DNA from: Nitrosomonadaceae bacterium
GTDB taxonomy: Bacteria; Pseudomonadota; Gammaproteobacteria; Burkholderiales; Nitrosomonadaceae
Reading direction: 5' to 3'
Length of the DNA: 64,000 bases
NCBI GenBank assembly: GCA_002721545.1
Contig: PBKR01000019.1
Location: 1 to 64,000 of the forward strand
Made by a program: the position numbers and the translations under genes. Shown one piece after another: positions 8,908 to 17,882 of this stretch; positions within the stretch are counted from its first letter, which is position 1; every line of letters starts with the position of its first letter. The notes beneath the pieces are model-generated. The model worked only from the letters and a program-made list of their open reading frames with translations, did no database searches and was not told the DNA's origin.

Positions 8908-10100
8908 GAATAGTTTTATTCACTTTTCATTATCCTCCTGACTTGAGCGCAGGTTCTTTTCGGGCAGCTGCTTTGGTAGAGGCGCTGGCTAAAAAACTCG
9001 GTAAAACTGGAGAAATCATCGTAATCACAACGCATCCAAATCGGTATGCAAGTTATAAAATTAAAACCTCAGACAAGTTAGTTGATGGAAATGTGAAAAT
9101 TTATAGAAAAAGGATTTCAAATCACAGTGGTGGTATGTTTTCCTTAGCTCTAGCGTTTTGTTGTTATATGTTTTATGCGCTAAAACAGTCGATTAAAGTT
9201 AAACCAAATTTATTAATTGGGACAACCTCCCGATTAATGACTGGTGTTTTGACTATGGTATCAGGGTTTATTCTGAGAAAGCGATACTACATTGATTTAA
9301 GGGATATTTTTTCCGAAGGAATTTCGGATATTTTTTCAAAAAAAAATAAACTCTTAGGTTCCCTGTTTAAAAAGGTGTTTTCATACTTAGAGATAAAAGT
9401 TCTTTCAAAAGCTGTTGGGGTTAACGTTGTATCTTCGGGTTTTCCTGCCTATTATCAAGAGATGGGAATGGACATCAGCAATTGGTCTTTTTTCCCAAAT
9501 GGGGTGGATCAAGAATTTCAAAATTTTAAACGCTCTAAATCAAACCAAAAGCAGAAAGAAGTGACTGTTCTATATGCAGGAAATATTGGAAGCGGGCAGG
9601 GACTTGAAAATATACTTCCTAAATTAGCTAAAAAAGTAGAGGGGCGATTTAAGTTTTTGCTTATAGGGGATGGCAGTACCCGTCATTTATTAGAGAGGCA
9701 ATTAAGAAAAGAAAATGTTCAAAATGTAGAGATTTTAAAACCAGTTAGTCGTACAGATCTAATTATGTTTTATGAAAAAGCCGATTTGTTATTTCTTCAT
9801 TTAAATGATATCCCTGCTTTTAAGAGAGTTTTACCTTCAAAAATTTTTGAATATGCTGCATTGGGCAAACCAATTGTCGCAGGTTTGAGCGGGTATCCCG
9901 CAAAATTTCTTAAAGAGAAGGTACCGCATTCCTTTGTTTTTTATCCAACTGATATTGAAGGTTGTGTTGAATGTTTAACTCAATCTACGGAATGTGAGGT
10001 TAGCATTGAAGCTGTAAGAAAATTTGTGAGTCAATATAATAGAGCGTCGATCATGGATTCTATGGCTGCTCAACTGTTGGTTACCGCGAGCAAAGGTTGA
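8904..10100 (+). CDS. Family 4 glycosyltransferase
   Basis: 398-residue GT-B enzyme. The N-terminal half starts with HYPPDLSAGSFRAAAL, the acceptor-side pattern of WbuB-like family 4 transferases. The C-terminal half carries the donor-binding segment LYAGNIGSGQGLEN and the KIFEYAALGKPIVAGL block, where the conserved glutamate contacts the nucleotide sugar. A weakly hydrophobic stretch at about 75-120 may press on the membrane. It overlaps wecC by 4 bases, so UDP-ManNAcA or UDP-ManNAc is a reasonable donor guess, but the sequence does not prove it. Confidence 0.85.
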   Translation: MRIVLFTFHYPPDLSAGSFRAAALVEALAKKLGKTGEIIVITTHPNRYASYKIKTSDKLVDGNVKIYRKRISNHSGGMFSLALAFCCYMFYALKQSIKVKPNLLIGTTSRLMTGVLTMVSGFILRKRYYIDLRDIFSEGISDIFSKKNKLLGSLFKKVFSYLEIKVLSKAVGVNVVSSGFPAYYQEMGMDISNWSFFPNGVDQEFQNFKRSKSNQKQKEVTVLYAGNIGSGQGLENILPKLAKKVEGRFKFLLIGDGSTRHLLERQLRKENVQNVEILKPVSRTDLIMFYEKADLLFLHLNDIPAFKRVLPSKIFEYAALGKPIVAGLSGYPAKFLKEKVPHSFVFYPTDIEGCVECLTQSTECEVSIEAVRKFVSQYNRASIMDSMAAQLLVTASKG

Positions 10101-10140
10101 TTCATGTGACGCTAATTGTTCTTTTAGAAAATCTATTACT

Positions 10141-11148
10141 ATGAAAAATGTGAAAACAATTCTTGTGACAGGCGGTGCTGGTTATGTTGGCTCTGGCTTG
10201 GTTAGGGATTTATTGCATAATGATTATAAAGTTATATGCGTCGACACTCTTTCGTTTGGAGGAGAATCCTTATTAGGTATTTGGGGGCATAAGAATTTTT
10301 TGTTTTATTGCTGTGATATTAATGACTATTCAAGGTTGGATAAAATTATGGAGGCCCATAAATTTGATGCTGTTATTCATCTCGCAGCAATTGTTGGTGA
10401 CCCAGCATGCGAAATGCAACCAGACCTTGCTTTGGAGGTAAACTGGATATCGACAAAAAGGTTGCTAGATAGAAGTATCGAACTGGGCATATCTCGATTT
10501 ATTTTTTCTTCTACTTGCAGTAACTATGGAAAGATGGAGAATCCAAAAGCATATGTAACTGAGAAATCCCCATTAAACCCAGTATCCTTGTATGCAGAAT
10601 TAAAGGTAAGATTTGAGAATTATATACTTCATGAAATAAAAAAAACGAGCGAGTTTTGCCCAGTCGCCCTTAGATTTTCAACAGTTTATGGGATATCTCC
10701 AAGGATGAGATTTGATTTGACGGTAAATGAGTTTACAAAAGAGGTGGCCTTAGGTCGTGAATTGATAGTATTTGGAGAGCAATTTTGGCGCCCATATTGT
10801 CATGTTAGGGATTTTTCAAGGGCGTTTATTTCCGTATTGCAAGCGCAAAAAGATCAAGTTGCATATGATGTTTTTAATGTTGGTGATACAGAGGAAAACT
10901 ATACAAAAAAAATGTTAGTTGATATTTTAGAAGATAAATTCCCTGAGGCAAAAATTAAGTTTGTGGAAAAAAATGATGACCCAAGGGATTATAGAGTAAA
11001 CAGTGATAAAATTAAGGAACGATTGGGGTTTAGGATAAGTAGGACTGTGCCGGAAGGTATTCAAGAAATCGAGGAAATTTTGAAAGCAGGAATAATACAA
11101 AACCCCGAAGATCAACGTTATTACAACATTCCTCATAGCCGCCCTTAA
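10141..11148 (+). CDS. NAD-dependent sugar-nucleotide epimerase/dehydratase (SDR)
   Basis: 335-residue extended SDR. Cofactor motif TGGAGYVG at 10-17, catalytic SSTCSNYG at 123-130 and YAELK at 151-155. The dehydratase-type Thr-Asp-Glu triad is absent: CSNYG stands where TDEVYG would be. It sits directly before legC, where a LegB 4,6-dehydratase is often found, but I do not see the LegB-type N-terminal block, so I do not call it LegB. A 4-epimerase or 4-reductase acting on a nucleotide sugar is more likely. It lies 40 bases after the GT4 gene and 4 bases before legC. Confidence 0.8.
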   Translation: MKNVKTILVTGGAGYVGSGLVRDLLHNDYKVICVDTLSFGGESLLGIWGHKNFLFYCCDINDYSRLDKIMEAHKFDAVIHLAAIVGDPACEMQPDLALEVNWISTKRLLDRSIELGISRFIFSSTCSNYGKMENPKAYVTEKSPLNPVSLYAELKVRFENYILHEIKKTSEFCPVALRFSTVYGISPRMRFDLTVNEFTKEVALGRELIVFGEQFWRPYCHVRDFSRAFISVLQAQKDQVAYDVFNVGDTEENYTKKMLVDILEDKFPEAKIKFVEKNDDPRDYRVNSDKIKERLGFRISRTVPEGIQEIEEILKAGIIQNPEDQRYYNIPHSRP

Positions 11149-11152
11149 GGTA

Positions 11153-12310
11153 ATGAATGAATTATTTAAAGAGTTTGCGAAATTTGTCCATGATCTATAT
11201 AGTTCGAATGACTTCATCCCGTTGCACGAACCAATATTTCAGGGTAGTGAAAAAGAATACCTAATTGAGACAATAAATTCCTCCTACGTCTCAAGTGTTG
11301 GCGTCTATGTAAGTGAATTCGAAGCCCAAGTAGCAGAATTTTCTGGTGCTAAGTATGCAATAGCTACTAATAATGGAACTGCTGCGTTGCATATTGCATT
11401 ATTGCTTGCTGGTGTTAAATCCGGTGATGAGGTGATTACACAATCTCTTACCTTTGTAGCTACTTGCAATGCTATACGTTATTGCAATGCAGAGCCTGTG
11501 TTTATAGATGTAGATAAGGAAACATTAGGACTTTCTCCTGATTGTTTGGAAAGGTTTTTATTAGAAAATACGCATATGGATGATGAGGGGATCTGTATCA
11601 ATAGAGAAACAAATCGCCCTGTTCGAGTCTGTATGCCAATGCACACCTATGGTCACCCTGTTAGATTAAAAGAAATACAAAAAATTTGTAAAAAACATAA
11701 TATTGCCATGGTAGAAGATGCCGCTGAATCACTTGGAAGTTATTACCAAAACAAACATACTGGAACTTTTGGGAAGTTGTCGGCCCTTAGCTTTAATGGC
11801 AATAAAATAATTACTACTGGTGGTGGTGGGATGGTTTTGACAAATGATAAAAATATTGCCGACCGAGTGAAACACATCACCACAACCGCTAAAAAACCTC
11901 ATGCTTGGGCCTTCGAACATGATGAGATTGGATTTAATTATCGGATGCCTAATATAAATGCCGCTCTTGGCTGTGCTCAAATTAAAGCCCTTCCAAAATT
12001 TTTGGTAAGCAAGCGGAGCATTGCTCAGAGGTACAAGAGCTGGTTTGCTGGTAGTGGAATCCAATTTTTTAATGAACCAAAAAATGCTTGTTCAAATTAT
12101 TGGCTTAATGCTGTAATTTTAGAAAATCGTCAGCAACGGGACGAGATGTTAAAACTTACTAATGAAAATGGGGTTATGACACGCCCAGTATGGGTACCCA
12201 TGCACCAGCTTTCTATGAATAAAAATTGTCAGAAATATTTTCTAGTGAACACTGAATGGCTTGCTGACAGATTGGTCAATATCCCCAGTAGTGCAATTAT
12301 AAATGATTAA
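11153..12310 (+). CDS. legC: LegC-type PLP sugar aminotransferase
   Basis: 385-residue DegT/DnrJ/EryC1 aminotransferase. Schiff-base lysine 218 in SFNGNKIITTGGGGM, and the PLP-ring aspartate 189 in VEDAAES. The insertion at about 133-170, with a variable loop followed by CMPMHTYGHP, is typical of LegC rather than of shorter PseC or ArnB. LegC transfers an amino group from glutamate to C4 of the 4-keto-6-deoxy sugar nucleotide on the way to legionaminic acid. It overlaps the next gene, legG, by 8 bases, the usual legC-legG pairing. The matching LegB dehydratase is not evident in the window. Confidence 0.87.
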   Translation: MNELFKEFAKFVHDLYSSNDFIPLHEPIFQGSEKEYLIETINSSYVSSVGVYVSEFEAQVAEFSGAKYAIATNNGTAALHIALLLAGVKSGDEVITQSLTFVATCNAIRYCNAEPVFIDVDKETLGLSPDCLERFLLENTHMDDEGICINRETNRPVRVCMPMHTYGHPVRLKEIQKICKKHNIAMVEDAAESLGSYYQNKHTGTFGKLSALSFNGNKIITTGGGGMVLTNDKNIADRVKHITTTAKKPHAWAFEHDEIGFNYRMPNINAALGCAQIKALPKFLVSKRSIAQRYKSWFAGSGIQFFNEPKNACSNYWLNAVILENRQQRDEMLKLTNENGVMTRPVWVPMHQLSMNKNCQKYFLVNTEWLADRLVNIPSSAIIND

Positions 12311-13469
12311 AAAACGAAAAGTCTGTGTCATCACCGGTACTCGAGCAGAGTATGGCCTACTATATTGGTTGATTAAAGAAATCGAAGGCTCAGAGGAACT
12401 GGATTTGCAACTCATTGTAACGGGTATGCACCTTTCGCCTGAGTTTGGTTTGACGTTCCAGCAGATCGAAAAAGATGGGTTTATCATTGACCGAAAAATA
12501 GAAATGTTACTCTCCTCCGATACCGCTGCTGGGATCAGTAAGTCTATGGGCATAGCAATGTTAGGTTTTGCAGACGCATTTGAAGAATTGTCTCCTGACC
12601 TTATTGTAATTTTAGGTGATCGCTATGAAATGCTTTCAGCAGCCAGCGCGGCTATGGTAGCATGCATTCCCATTGCTCATATCCATGGGGGTGAAACTAC
12701 AGAGGGTGTTTTTGATGAATCTATTCGACACTCAATAACAAAAATGTCATTCCTCCACTTTACTGCAGCCGAAATATATCGACAACGAGTTGTCCAATTA
12801 GGAGAACAGCCAGATAGAGTTTTTAATGTGGGTGCGCTGGGCCTTGATAACATCCAAAAACTAAATTTACTAGAAAGGCATGAATTTGAGGAATCAATTA
12901 ATTTTAAGTTGGCGAAACATAACTTACTAGTCACATTCCACCCTGCTACACTTGAAGAAAATACGGCCAAAACACAAATTAACGAACTACTGTTAGCATT
13001 GGGCCAACAAAAAGACACTCATTTTATTTTTACGAAAACGAATTCTGATCCATCTGGCCGTATTGTGAACCAAAAAATTGATACGTTTGTTCAAAAGTAT
13101 CCAGAAAAAGCTGTTTCATATTCTTCTCTAGGGCAACTGCGCTATTTATCGGCTATGAAATTCGTGGATGGAGTAATTGGAAATTCCTCCAGCGGTTTAA
13201 TTGAAGCCCCAAGTTTTAAGCTTGGGACCGTTAACATTGGGGATCGCCAACGGGGTAGGATAAAATCCAGTAATGTAATTGATTGTTTGCCAAATAAAGA
13301 TTCAATTAATGAGGCAATTAGTAGACTTTATAGCAAGGAATTTCAAAGCGAATTAAAAAAAGTAACTAATCCTTATGGCTCGCCTGGTGCCTCAAAAAAA
13401 GTGGTTCAACTGCTGATAAATCATCCTTGGGACATGGATTTGAAAAAGTCATTTTATGATTTACCCTGA
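12303..13469 (+). CDS. legG: LegG/NeuC hydrolysing 2-epimerase
   Basis: 388-residue GT-B-fold epimerase of the hydrolysing type. It removes the nucleotide and inverts C2, giving the free 2,4-diacetamido-2,4,6-trideoxy-mannose consumed by LegI. Signature TGTRAEYG at 11-18, IHGGETTEGVFDE near residue 127, and GNSSSGLIEAPSF near residue 297. The choice of LegG over NeuC rests on the fused reading with legC and on the legF/legI genes 6 kb downstream; sequence alone would allow either. Start ATG at 12303 lies inside the end of legC. Confidence 0.87.
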   Translation: MIKKRKVCVITGTRAEYGLLYWLIKEIEGSEELDLQLIVTGMHLSPEFGLTFQQIEKDGFIIDRKIEMLLSSDTAAGISKSMGIAMLGFADAFEELSPDLIVILGDRYEMLSAASAAMVACIPIAHIHGGETTEGVFDESIRHSITKMSFLHFTAAEIYRQRVVQLGEQPDRVFNVGALGLDNIQKLNLLERHEFEESINFKLAKHNLLVTFHPATLEENTAKTQINELLLALGQQKDTHFIFTKTNSDPSGRIVNQKIDTFVQKYPEKAVSYSSLGQLRYLSAMKFVDGVIGNSSSGLIEAPSFKLGTVNIGDRQRGRIKSSNVIDCLPNKDSINEAISRLYSKEFQSELKKVTNPYGSPGASKKVVQLLINHPWDMDLKKSFYDLP

Positions 13470-13533
13470 TTCGAATGAATTGAGCATAGGATAAATTCCG
13501 CAAAACATAAAATGTACGCAGTACTCCCCTAAA

Positions 13534-14751
13534 TTATTCTTCCCATATCGGCTTTTTAAGAACCCACTGACCGTGTTGTTGTTTCCACAAGTGAGGGGTC
13601 CTGAATTCCTCGATCACATCAAAAAATCGTTGCTCAGTAATATCCATATATTCTAAACAGCTATCTAAATAAACTTTTGGGAGCTCACCGTCAAAACGCT
13701 TGATAAGGGAAATACCCTCGTCACGGGTAATATCTCCATTACGTACTTCTTGCGATGTGTCATATGTGCAGCGACCATTACCAAATTTAATGTATACGGT
13801 ATAGTAATGTAACCAGTCTATTTTGTCATCCAGAGAACTGTATTTACTATAACTGCCTTCTGACCGCATGTCGCTGGGCATAAAATTTGAATTCTCTACT
13901 GAATAATAATAAGTTTCCTGTGGATGCCATTTGATGTAGTACCCTAAATAATGAACCTCTGTACCGGTTTTTTCAATTGAATGGGGGTTAACTGAAAGAT
14001 ATGCCTCCAAATCAGTAATAGAAAAGTTATATTTTTTCAACAATTCTTGGGCGCTGATTCCTCCTAAAAAAATATTCTCCAATTGGTCTTCAGCAGTGAA
14101 GAATTTAGAATCTCTTGTAGGCTTATCATTATCGGCAATGGAATTTCCATATTCAGCCTCATTTTCTCCGTAAACTACTAATGGGATATCTAATAAAACA
14201 GATAGTTTAGGAGCTAAGTTTTTTTGTCCTAATATGAAAGGTTGAAAGGGGTGCCCCAAGTTTTCAAAAGCTAATCGTGTCAAAGTTCTATGAACTTTTC
14301 GATTTTGATTGTAAGTGTAGTTAGCAAAACCAGGTTCCAACCAGGCTTCAAAATTTTTCCTTCCTATTTCAGTGTATAAAGCTGGAGGCCAAGTTATCAA
14401 TATCGGATTCATATTGTATTTGAACTTCAAGATATGCGCTGCCATAACGCTATCTTTGCCACCACTACCAGGACAAATTACGTCATAACGACCATCATTT
14501 CTTCGAAACCTGTTGCATAATTCGTGTAATTGAAGCTCGCGATCCTGCCAATTAATTCTCTTTTTCTTTTCTGCGAATCTACATGCACTGCAAACACCAT
14601 TCTCGTCAAAAACTATTGCATTCTTTGTTTCGCCCGGTTTATTTCTAAACTCAACCGTTGAAGAAGGTCGTTGATTATTTATTGTGCACTTCTTACAAAA
14701 TTTAACCTCAAGTGAAAGGCCATAACGACCAAATTTTTCAGTAGTACTCAT
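13534..14751 (-). CDS. pseA: N-acetyl sugar amidotransferase, PseA/WbpG type
   Basis: 405 residues. ATP-pyrophosphatase (PP-loop) enzyme that, with ammonia from HisH/HisF partners, turns an N-acetyl group of a surface sugar into an acetamidino group. Zinc-type cysteines CKKC at 19-22 and CSAC at 54-57 come before the PP-loop PGSGGKDS at 94-101. It is the third gene of a minus-strand operon after hisF and hisH, 7 bases behind hisH, with GAGG five bases before its ATG. The order and partners match the P. aeruginosa wbpG-hisH2-hisF2 set. Its sugar here is most likely legionaminic acid, from the gene neighbourhood. It converges on legG with 64 bases between the stops. Confidence 0.9.
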   Translation of the reverse strand: MSTTEKFGRYGLSLEVKFCKKCTINNQRPSSTVEFRNKPGETKNAIVFDENGVCSACRFAEKKKRINWQDRELQLHELCNRFRRNDGRYDVICPGSGGKDSVMAAHILKFKYNMNPILITWPPALYTEIGRKNFEAWLEPGFANYTYNQNRKVHRTLTRLAFENLGHPFQPFILGQKNLAPKLSVLLDIPLVVYGENEAEYGNSIADNDKPTRDSKFFTAEDQLENIFLGGISAQELLKKYNFSITDLEAYLSVNPHSIEKTGTEVHYLGYYIKWHPQETYYYSVENSNFMPSDMRSEGSYSKYSSLDDKIDWLHYYTVYIKFGNGRCTYDTSQEVRNGDITRDEGISLIKRFDGELPKVYLDSCLEYMDITEQRFFDVIEEFRTPHLWKQQHGQWVLKKPIWEE

Positions 14752-14758
14752 TTATTCC

Positions 14759-15367
14759 TCAAATGTTTAAAAAATTTTTGAATACTTGAATCCCAGCTTC
14801 ACGACTTTTCTCGGGATGAAATTGCACCCCAAAAATATTATTATGCTGCACAGCAGAAACAAATTCATACCCAGAGTATTCAGTCAACGCGATAATGTCG
14901 GTATAATTTATGAACTCAAAAGAATGCATAAAATAATAGGACGAGACTTCATCAACTTTTTCAAACAATGGACTTTTTCCAATTATTCGCAAAGTGTTGA
15001 ATCCCATATGCGGAACCACATGTTTGCATCGCATTGGTCTGACTTCACCGCGAACAAGCTTCAAGCCTTCTGTCTCGCCATACTCAAAGCCGATACTAGC
15101 CAAAATTTGCATTCCAAGACAAATCCCTAGTACAGGCTTTTGAGAAGTTGCAAACTTTAATATCTCTTCGGTCATTCCAGATTCTTTAAGCTCTTTCATT
15201 CCATCTGAAAAGCTACCAACACCTGGAATAACTAATTTAGAGACATTTTTGAATTCACTTGGACCTTTAAGTATTTGGATATTTGCCTGAGCATTCTCTA
15301 AGGCTTTTGCAATATTTAAAATATTACCAGCAATCCCATAATCGACAATACCGACTTTCTGGGTCAT
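14759..15367 (-). CDS. hisH: HisH-type glutamine amidotransferase for amidino-sugar synthesis
   Basis: 202 residues, a class I glutaminase domain. Nucleophile Cys 83 in GICLGMQIL; His 184 and Glu 186 of the triad in GVQFHPEKS; N-terminal VDYGIAGN. It frees ammonia from glutamine and passes it to the HisF-like partner. The only his genes nearby are this pair, and a PseA-type enzyme follows, so the role is the surface-sugar paralogue (HisH2) and not histidine synthesis. Its start overlaps the hisF stop by 4 bases. Confidence 0.9.
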   Translation of the reverse strand: MTQKVGIVDYGIAGNILNIAKALENAQANIQILKGPSEFKNVSKLVIPGVGSFSDGMKELKESGMTEEILKFATSQKPVLGICLGMQILASIGFEYGETEGLKLVRGEVRPMRCKHVVPHMGFNTLRIIGKSPLFEKVDEVSSYYFMHSFEFINYTDIIALTEYSGYEFVSAVQHNNIFGVQFHPEKSREAGIQVFKNFLNI

Positions 15368-16113
15368 AAGATAGTCTCCACATCGTGGGCGGATAAGTAT
15401 TTTTTTACATCTCCCACAGTAAACTTTCTATAATGAAGTATCGAAGCTAAAGCAATACCACTTGGCTTGGCTTGTAACGAGACTTCTAATATATGTTCAA
15501 GGTTACCTGCTCCACTTGCTGCAATAACCGGAATATTTACTGAGCTTACAACTTTTTCAATTAATTCAACATCAAACCCACGTTGGCGGCCATCGGTGTC
15601 TACCGACTGTAAAATGATCTCTCCGGCTCCTCGCGATTCAACTTCTTTTGCCCATTCAATAACATCGCGACCAGAACAAATTCGACCACAATCACTATAG
15701 CAACTCCAACTTCCTGGTCTTTCTTTTTTTCCTTCAATGTTTACTACAACGGATTGGTTACCGAATATTTTGGCAGCATTTTCTATCAGATCAGGATGTG
15801 TTAATGCAAAAGTATTAACAACTACTTTATCCGCACCATGGTGGATTAGCTTCGAGAAATCATCAGTGCTGCGTACTCCTCCTCCCACAGCGAAAGGCAC
15901 AAAAATGTCTTTTGCTGTGTCTTCGACTAGATCCAATAATATTTCTCTTTGATAAAGACTTGCCACTATATCAATATATAAAATCTCATCAGCGCCTTGA
16001 TTATAATATTCAAGTGAAAGCTCGGGGGGGTTACCCACTTTACGCAGACCCTCGAAGTGCACAGGTTTAACTACATAAGGTGGTTTTACGTCTATTTTGG
16101 CAATTATCCGCAT
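15364..16113 (-). CDS. hisF: HisF-like cyclase subunit for amidino-sugar synthesis
   Basis: 249-residue TIM barrel related to imidazole glycerol phosphate synthase. First catalytic-type aspartate is kept (Asp 8 in IAKIDVK) and SVDTDGRQRGFD at 171-181 matches the usual SIDRDGTxxGYD. The position of the second catalytic aspartate, in the VVAIDAK strand of true HisF, reads VVNIEGK here, so it is Glu 127. N-terminal loop PPYVVKPVHFEGLRKVGNP is the form seen in surface-polysaccharide HisF paralogues. It is the first gene of the hisF-hisH-pseA operon and likely only channels ammonia to PseA. Confidence 0.88.
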   Translation of the reverse strand: MRIIAKIDVKPPYVVKPVHFEGLRKVGNPPELSLEYYNQGADEILYIDIVASLYQREILLDLVEDTAKDIFVPFAVGGGVRSTDDFSKLIHHGADKVVVNTFALTHPDLIENAAKIFGNQSVVVNIEGKKERPGSWSCYSDCGRICSGRDVIEWAKEVESRGAGEIILQSVDTDGRQRGFDVELIEKVVSSVNIPVIAASGAGNLEHILEVSLQAKPSGIALASILHYRKFTVGDVKKYLSAHDVETIL

Positions 16114-16609
16114 TAATATTTCCTGGTTTATTAAAAATTTTTGAATTAGCGGTTTTGTTTAAGCATTGAATAAATATTTCAAGGAAAAATTTAGGGAAAG
16201 TGTAAATATGGGCAAAATTTCTTTATGGGGTATTGCCTGATCTGCTGATAATTGTTATCTATTATTTCTATAGATAAATAAAATTATTATCTTATTTTGT
16301 AAATTTCTTTACCATTTTTTGATCTTACCTAGACTCGAAGAATACCTTATTTAATATTTTAAAGTCCAAAATTTTTTCTTATCTTATCTGTTATAAGCAC
16401 AGATTTCTTGTGCTTTAATTGATTTTAGGCATAGAATCGTCTTCTATTTTAAAAGTTAGACCATTTCCCGAACTTTGCAATTACCATACAAAAGTCTTCT
16501 TTCAAGGCTTTCTACTGAAAAAACGTGTTAAATTCTTGCTATTTTGCCCAATTCTAGTTTATTCTCAATAAGGATTTTTATTGGCAATTTATTGAAAAGA
16601 GAGGTACTT
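16114..16609. other. AT-rich intergenic region between diverging operons
   Basis: About 500 bases between hisF (minus) and the small ORF before the Maf gene (plus). It is very AT-rich with several poly-T and poly-A tracts. Promoters for both directions must lie here, but no strong sigma-70, sigma-28 or sigma-54 site was found by eye, and no structured RNA was recognised. Confidence 0.4.
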
Positions 16610-16774
16610 ATGTCTTCTGTTCTAAAGGGGAACTTTAAAGTTAATAAAGAGGTTAAAGAAAAAAAGAAGGATCAAGATACTTTGGAAAACGAATTTGAGA
16701 ATGAAGCGATGAAGCATTTTGGTGGGAGTATAGCTTTCGTTAGAAAAAAGAAGGTGAATTGGGAATTAAAATAA
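16610..16774 (+). CDS. Small lysine/glutamate-rich protein before Maf
   Basis: 54 residues starting MSSVLKGNFK and ending KVNWELK. The ATG at 16610 has GAGAGG five bases upstream, a good ribosome site; the longer in-frame version from 16544 has none. The middle is highly charged (KEKKKDQDTLENEFENEA), likely helical, and the tail GGSIAFVRKKKVNW is more hydrophobic. No signal peptide or membrane segment. No family recognised. It precedes the Maf gene by 49 bases, so it may be a small partner in flagellin glycosylation, or a start-proximal remnant; both are guesses. Confidence 0.55.
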   Translation: MSSVLKGNFKVNKEVKEKKKDQDTLENEFENEAMKHFGGSIAFVRKKKVNWELK

Positions 16775-16823
16775 TAACACGTAGGTTTATTTGGATTCAC
16801 GATATTCTCTATTCCCCTGTTAA

Positions 16824-17873
16824 ATGAAAAACTTAAATAACTCAAAAGAAACTCAGACTGGTGAGTTTGCAGCAGAAATCATTGCTGATATGGATAAGAT
16901 TACTTGGGACCGCATTGGCCAAATGAGTATTGATAATGCTTGCCGAAATTTAGCGGTTTTAGATAGTGGGGAGTCTATTGCTGCTTTACGAGATCACCAG
17001 ATCGGTGAGGGTGAAAGTGCGTTAATAGTAGCGGCTGGCCCCAGTATCAAATTTCAAGACCCTGCCAAACTAATAAAGTCATCAGGTTACAAGGGAGCTA
17101 TTATTTGTGCTGAAAGTTCTGTCCGATACTTAATTACAAATGGTATCATTCCTGACCTGGTAGTAACAGTGGATCCTCATCCAACTCGGGTTGTACGCTG
17201 GCTAGGTGACCCTGATTTGACGAAAGAAAAACTCCAGACTGATGATTATTTTCGCAGGCAGGATATGGATGAAACCTTTTCCAATGAACTGTTAGCAAAT
17301 GAAGATATCCTGAAGCTTCTTGAAGAGCATGGTAAAAAATTAAAATTTGCTGTGTCAACATCTTCTGGTGAACTTGTCGTGAAGAGAGTTTTGGATATTG
17401 GTGCAAAAGTATATTGGTGGAATCCTATGTTGGATGATCCTGATTTGGAAAATAGCTCTACCAAAGACCTTCAAAAAATGAACAGCCTCCCAGCTATAAA
17501 TGCAGGGGGAAATGTTGGCTCTGCTGCTTTTATGATAGCTGATGCAGTTCTAAGCAAAAAAAAAGTGGGGTTAGTGGGTGTGGATTTCTCCTACTATGAA
17601 GGAACCCCTTATAAAAAAACCCAGTACTATGATGCCATGCTGCGTGTGGCAAAAAAAGACAATCTGGATCCTTTCTTCATCCGAATATATAACCATTATA
17701 TAGATAAATGGTTTTTTACAGATCCGGCTTATATGTGGTATCGCAATGTATTCCTGGAAATGGCTCAAGAGGCTGACTGTGAAGTATATAATTGTACCGA
17801 AGGAGGCATTTTATTTGATGATCCTATAAAGTTTATTTCACTATCTAGGTTCTTTGAATCTGTTAAAAACTAA
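16824..17873 (+). CDS. Maf/DUF115 flagellin glycosylation protein
   Basis: 349 residues of the 6-hydroxymethylpterin-pyrophosphokinase-like DUF115 domain (PF01973), the core of motility accessory factors that move nonulosonic acids onto flagellin. Diagnostic motifs: VAAGPSIK at 69-76, the VTVDPHP segment at 114-120, INAGGNVGSAA near residue 227 and LVGVDFSYY near residue 249. It is shorter than many Maf proteins, which add flanking domains. The legionaminic genes that follow supply a suitable CMP-sugar donor. It lies 9 bases before the radical SAM gene. An alternative is a general sugar-CMP-handling enzyme not tied to flagellin, as no flagellin gene is in the window. Confidence 0.82.
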   Translation: MKNLNNSKETQTGEFAAEIIADMDKITWDRIGQMSIDNACRNLAVLDSGESIAALRDHQIGEGESALIVAAGPSIKFQDPAKLIKSSGYKGAIICAESSVRYLITNGIIPDLVVTVDPHPTRVVRWLGDPDLTKEKLQTDDYFRRQDMDETFSNELLANEDILKLLEEHGKKLKFAVSTSSGELVVKRVLDIGAKVYWWNPMLDDPDLENSSTKDLQKMNSLPAINAGGNVGSAAFMIADAVLSKKKVGLVGVDFSYYEGTPYKKTQYYDAMLRVAKKDNLDPFFIRIYNHYIDKWFFTDPAYMWYRNVFLEMAQEADCEVYNCTEGGILFDDPIKFISLSRFFESVKN

Positions 17874-17882
17874 TTTGGTGCT

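Noticed and set aside
10141-11148. Calling the SDR before legC LegB
   Set aside because: The Thr-Asp-Glu dehydratase site and the LegB-type N-terminal block are not seen.
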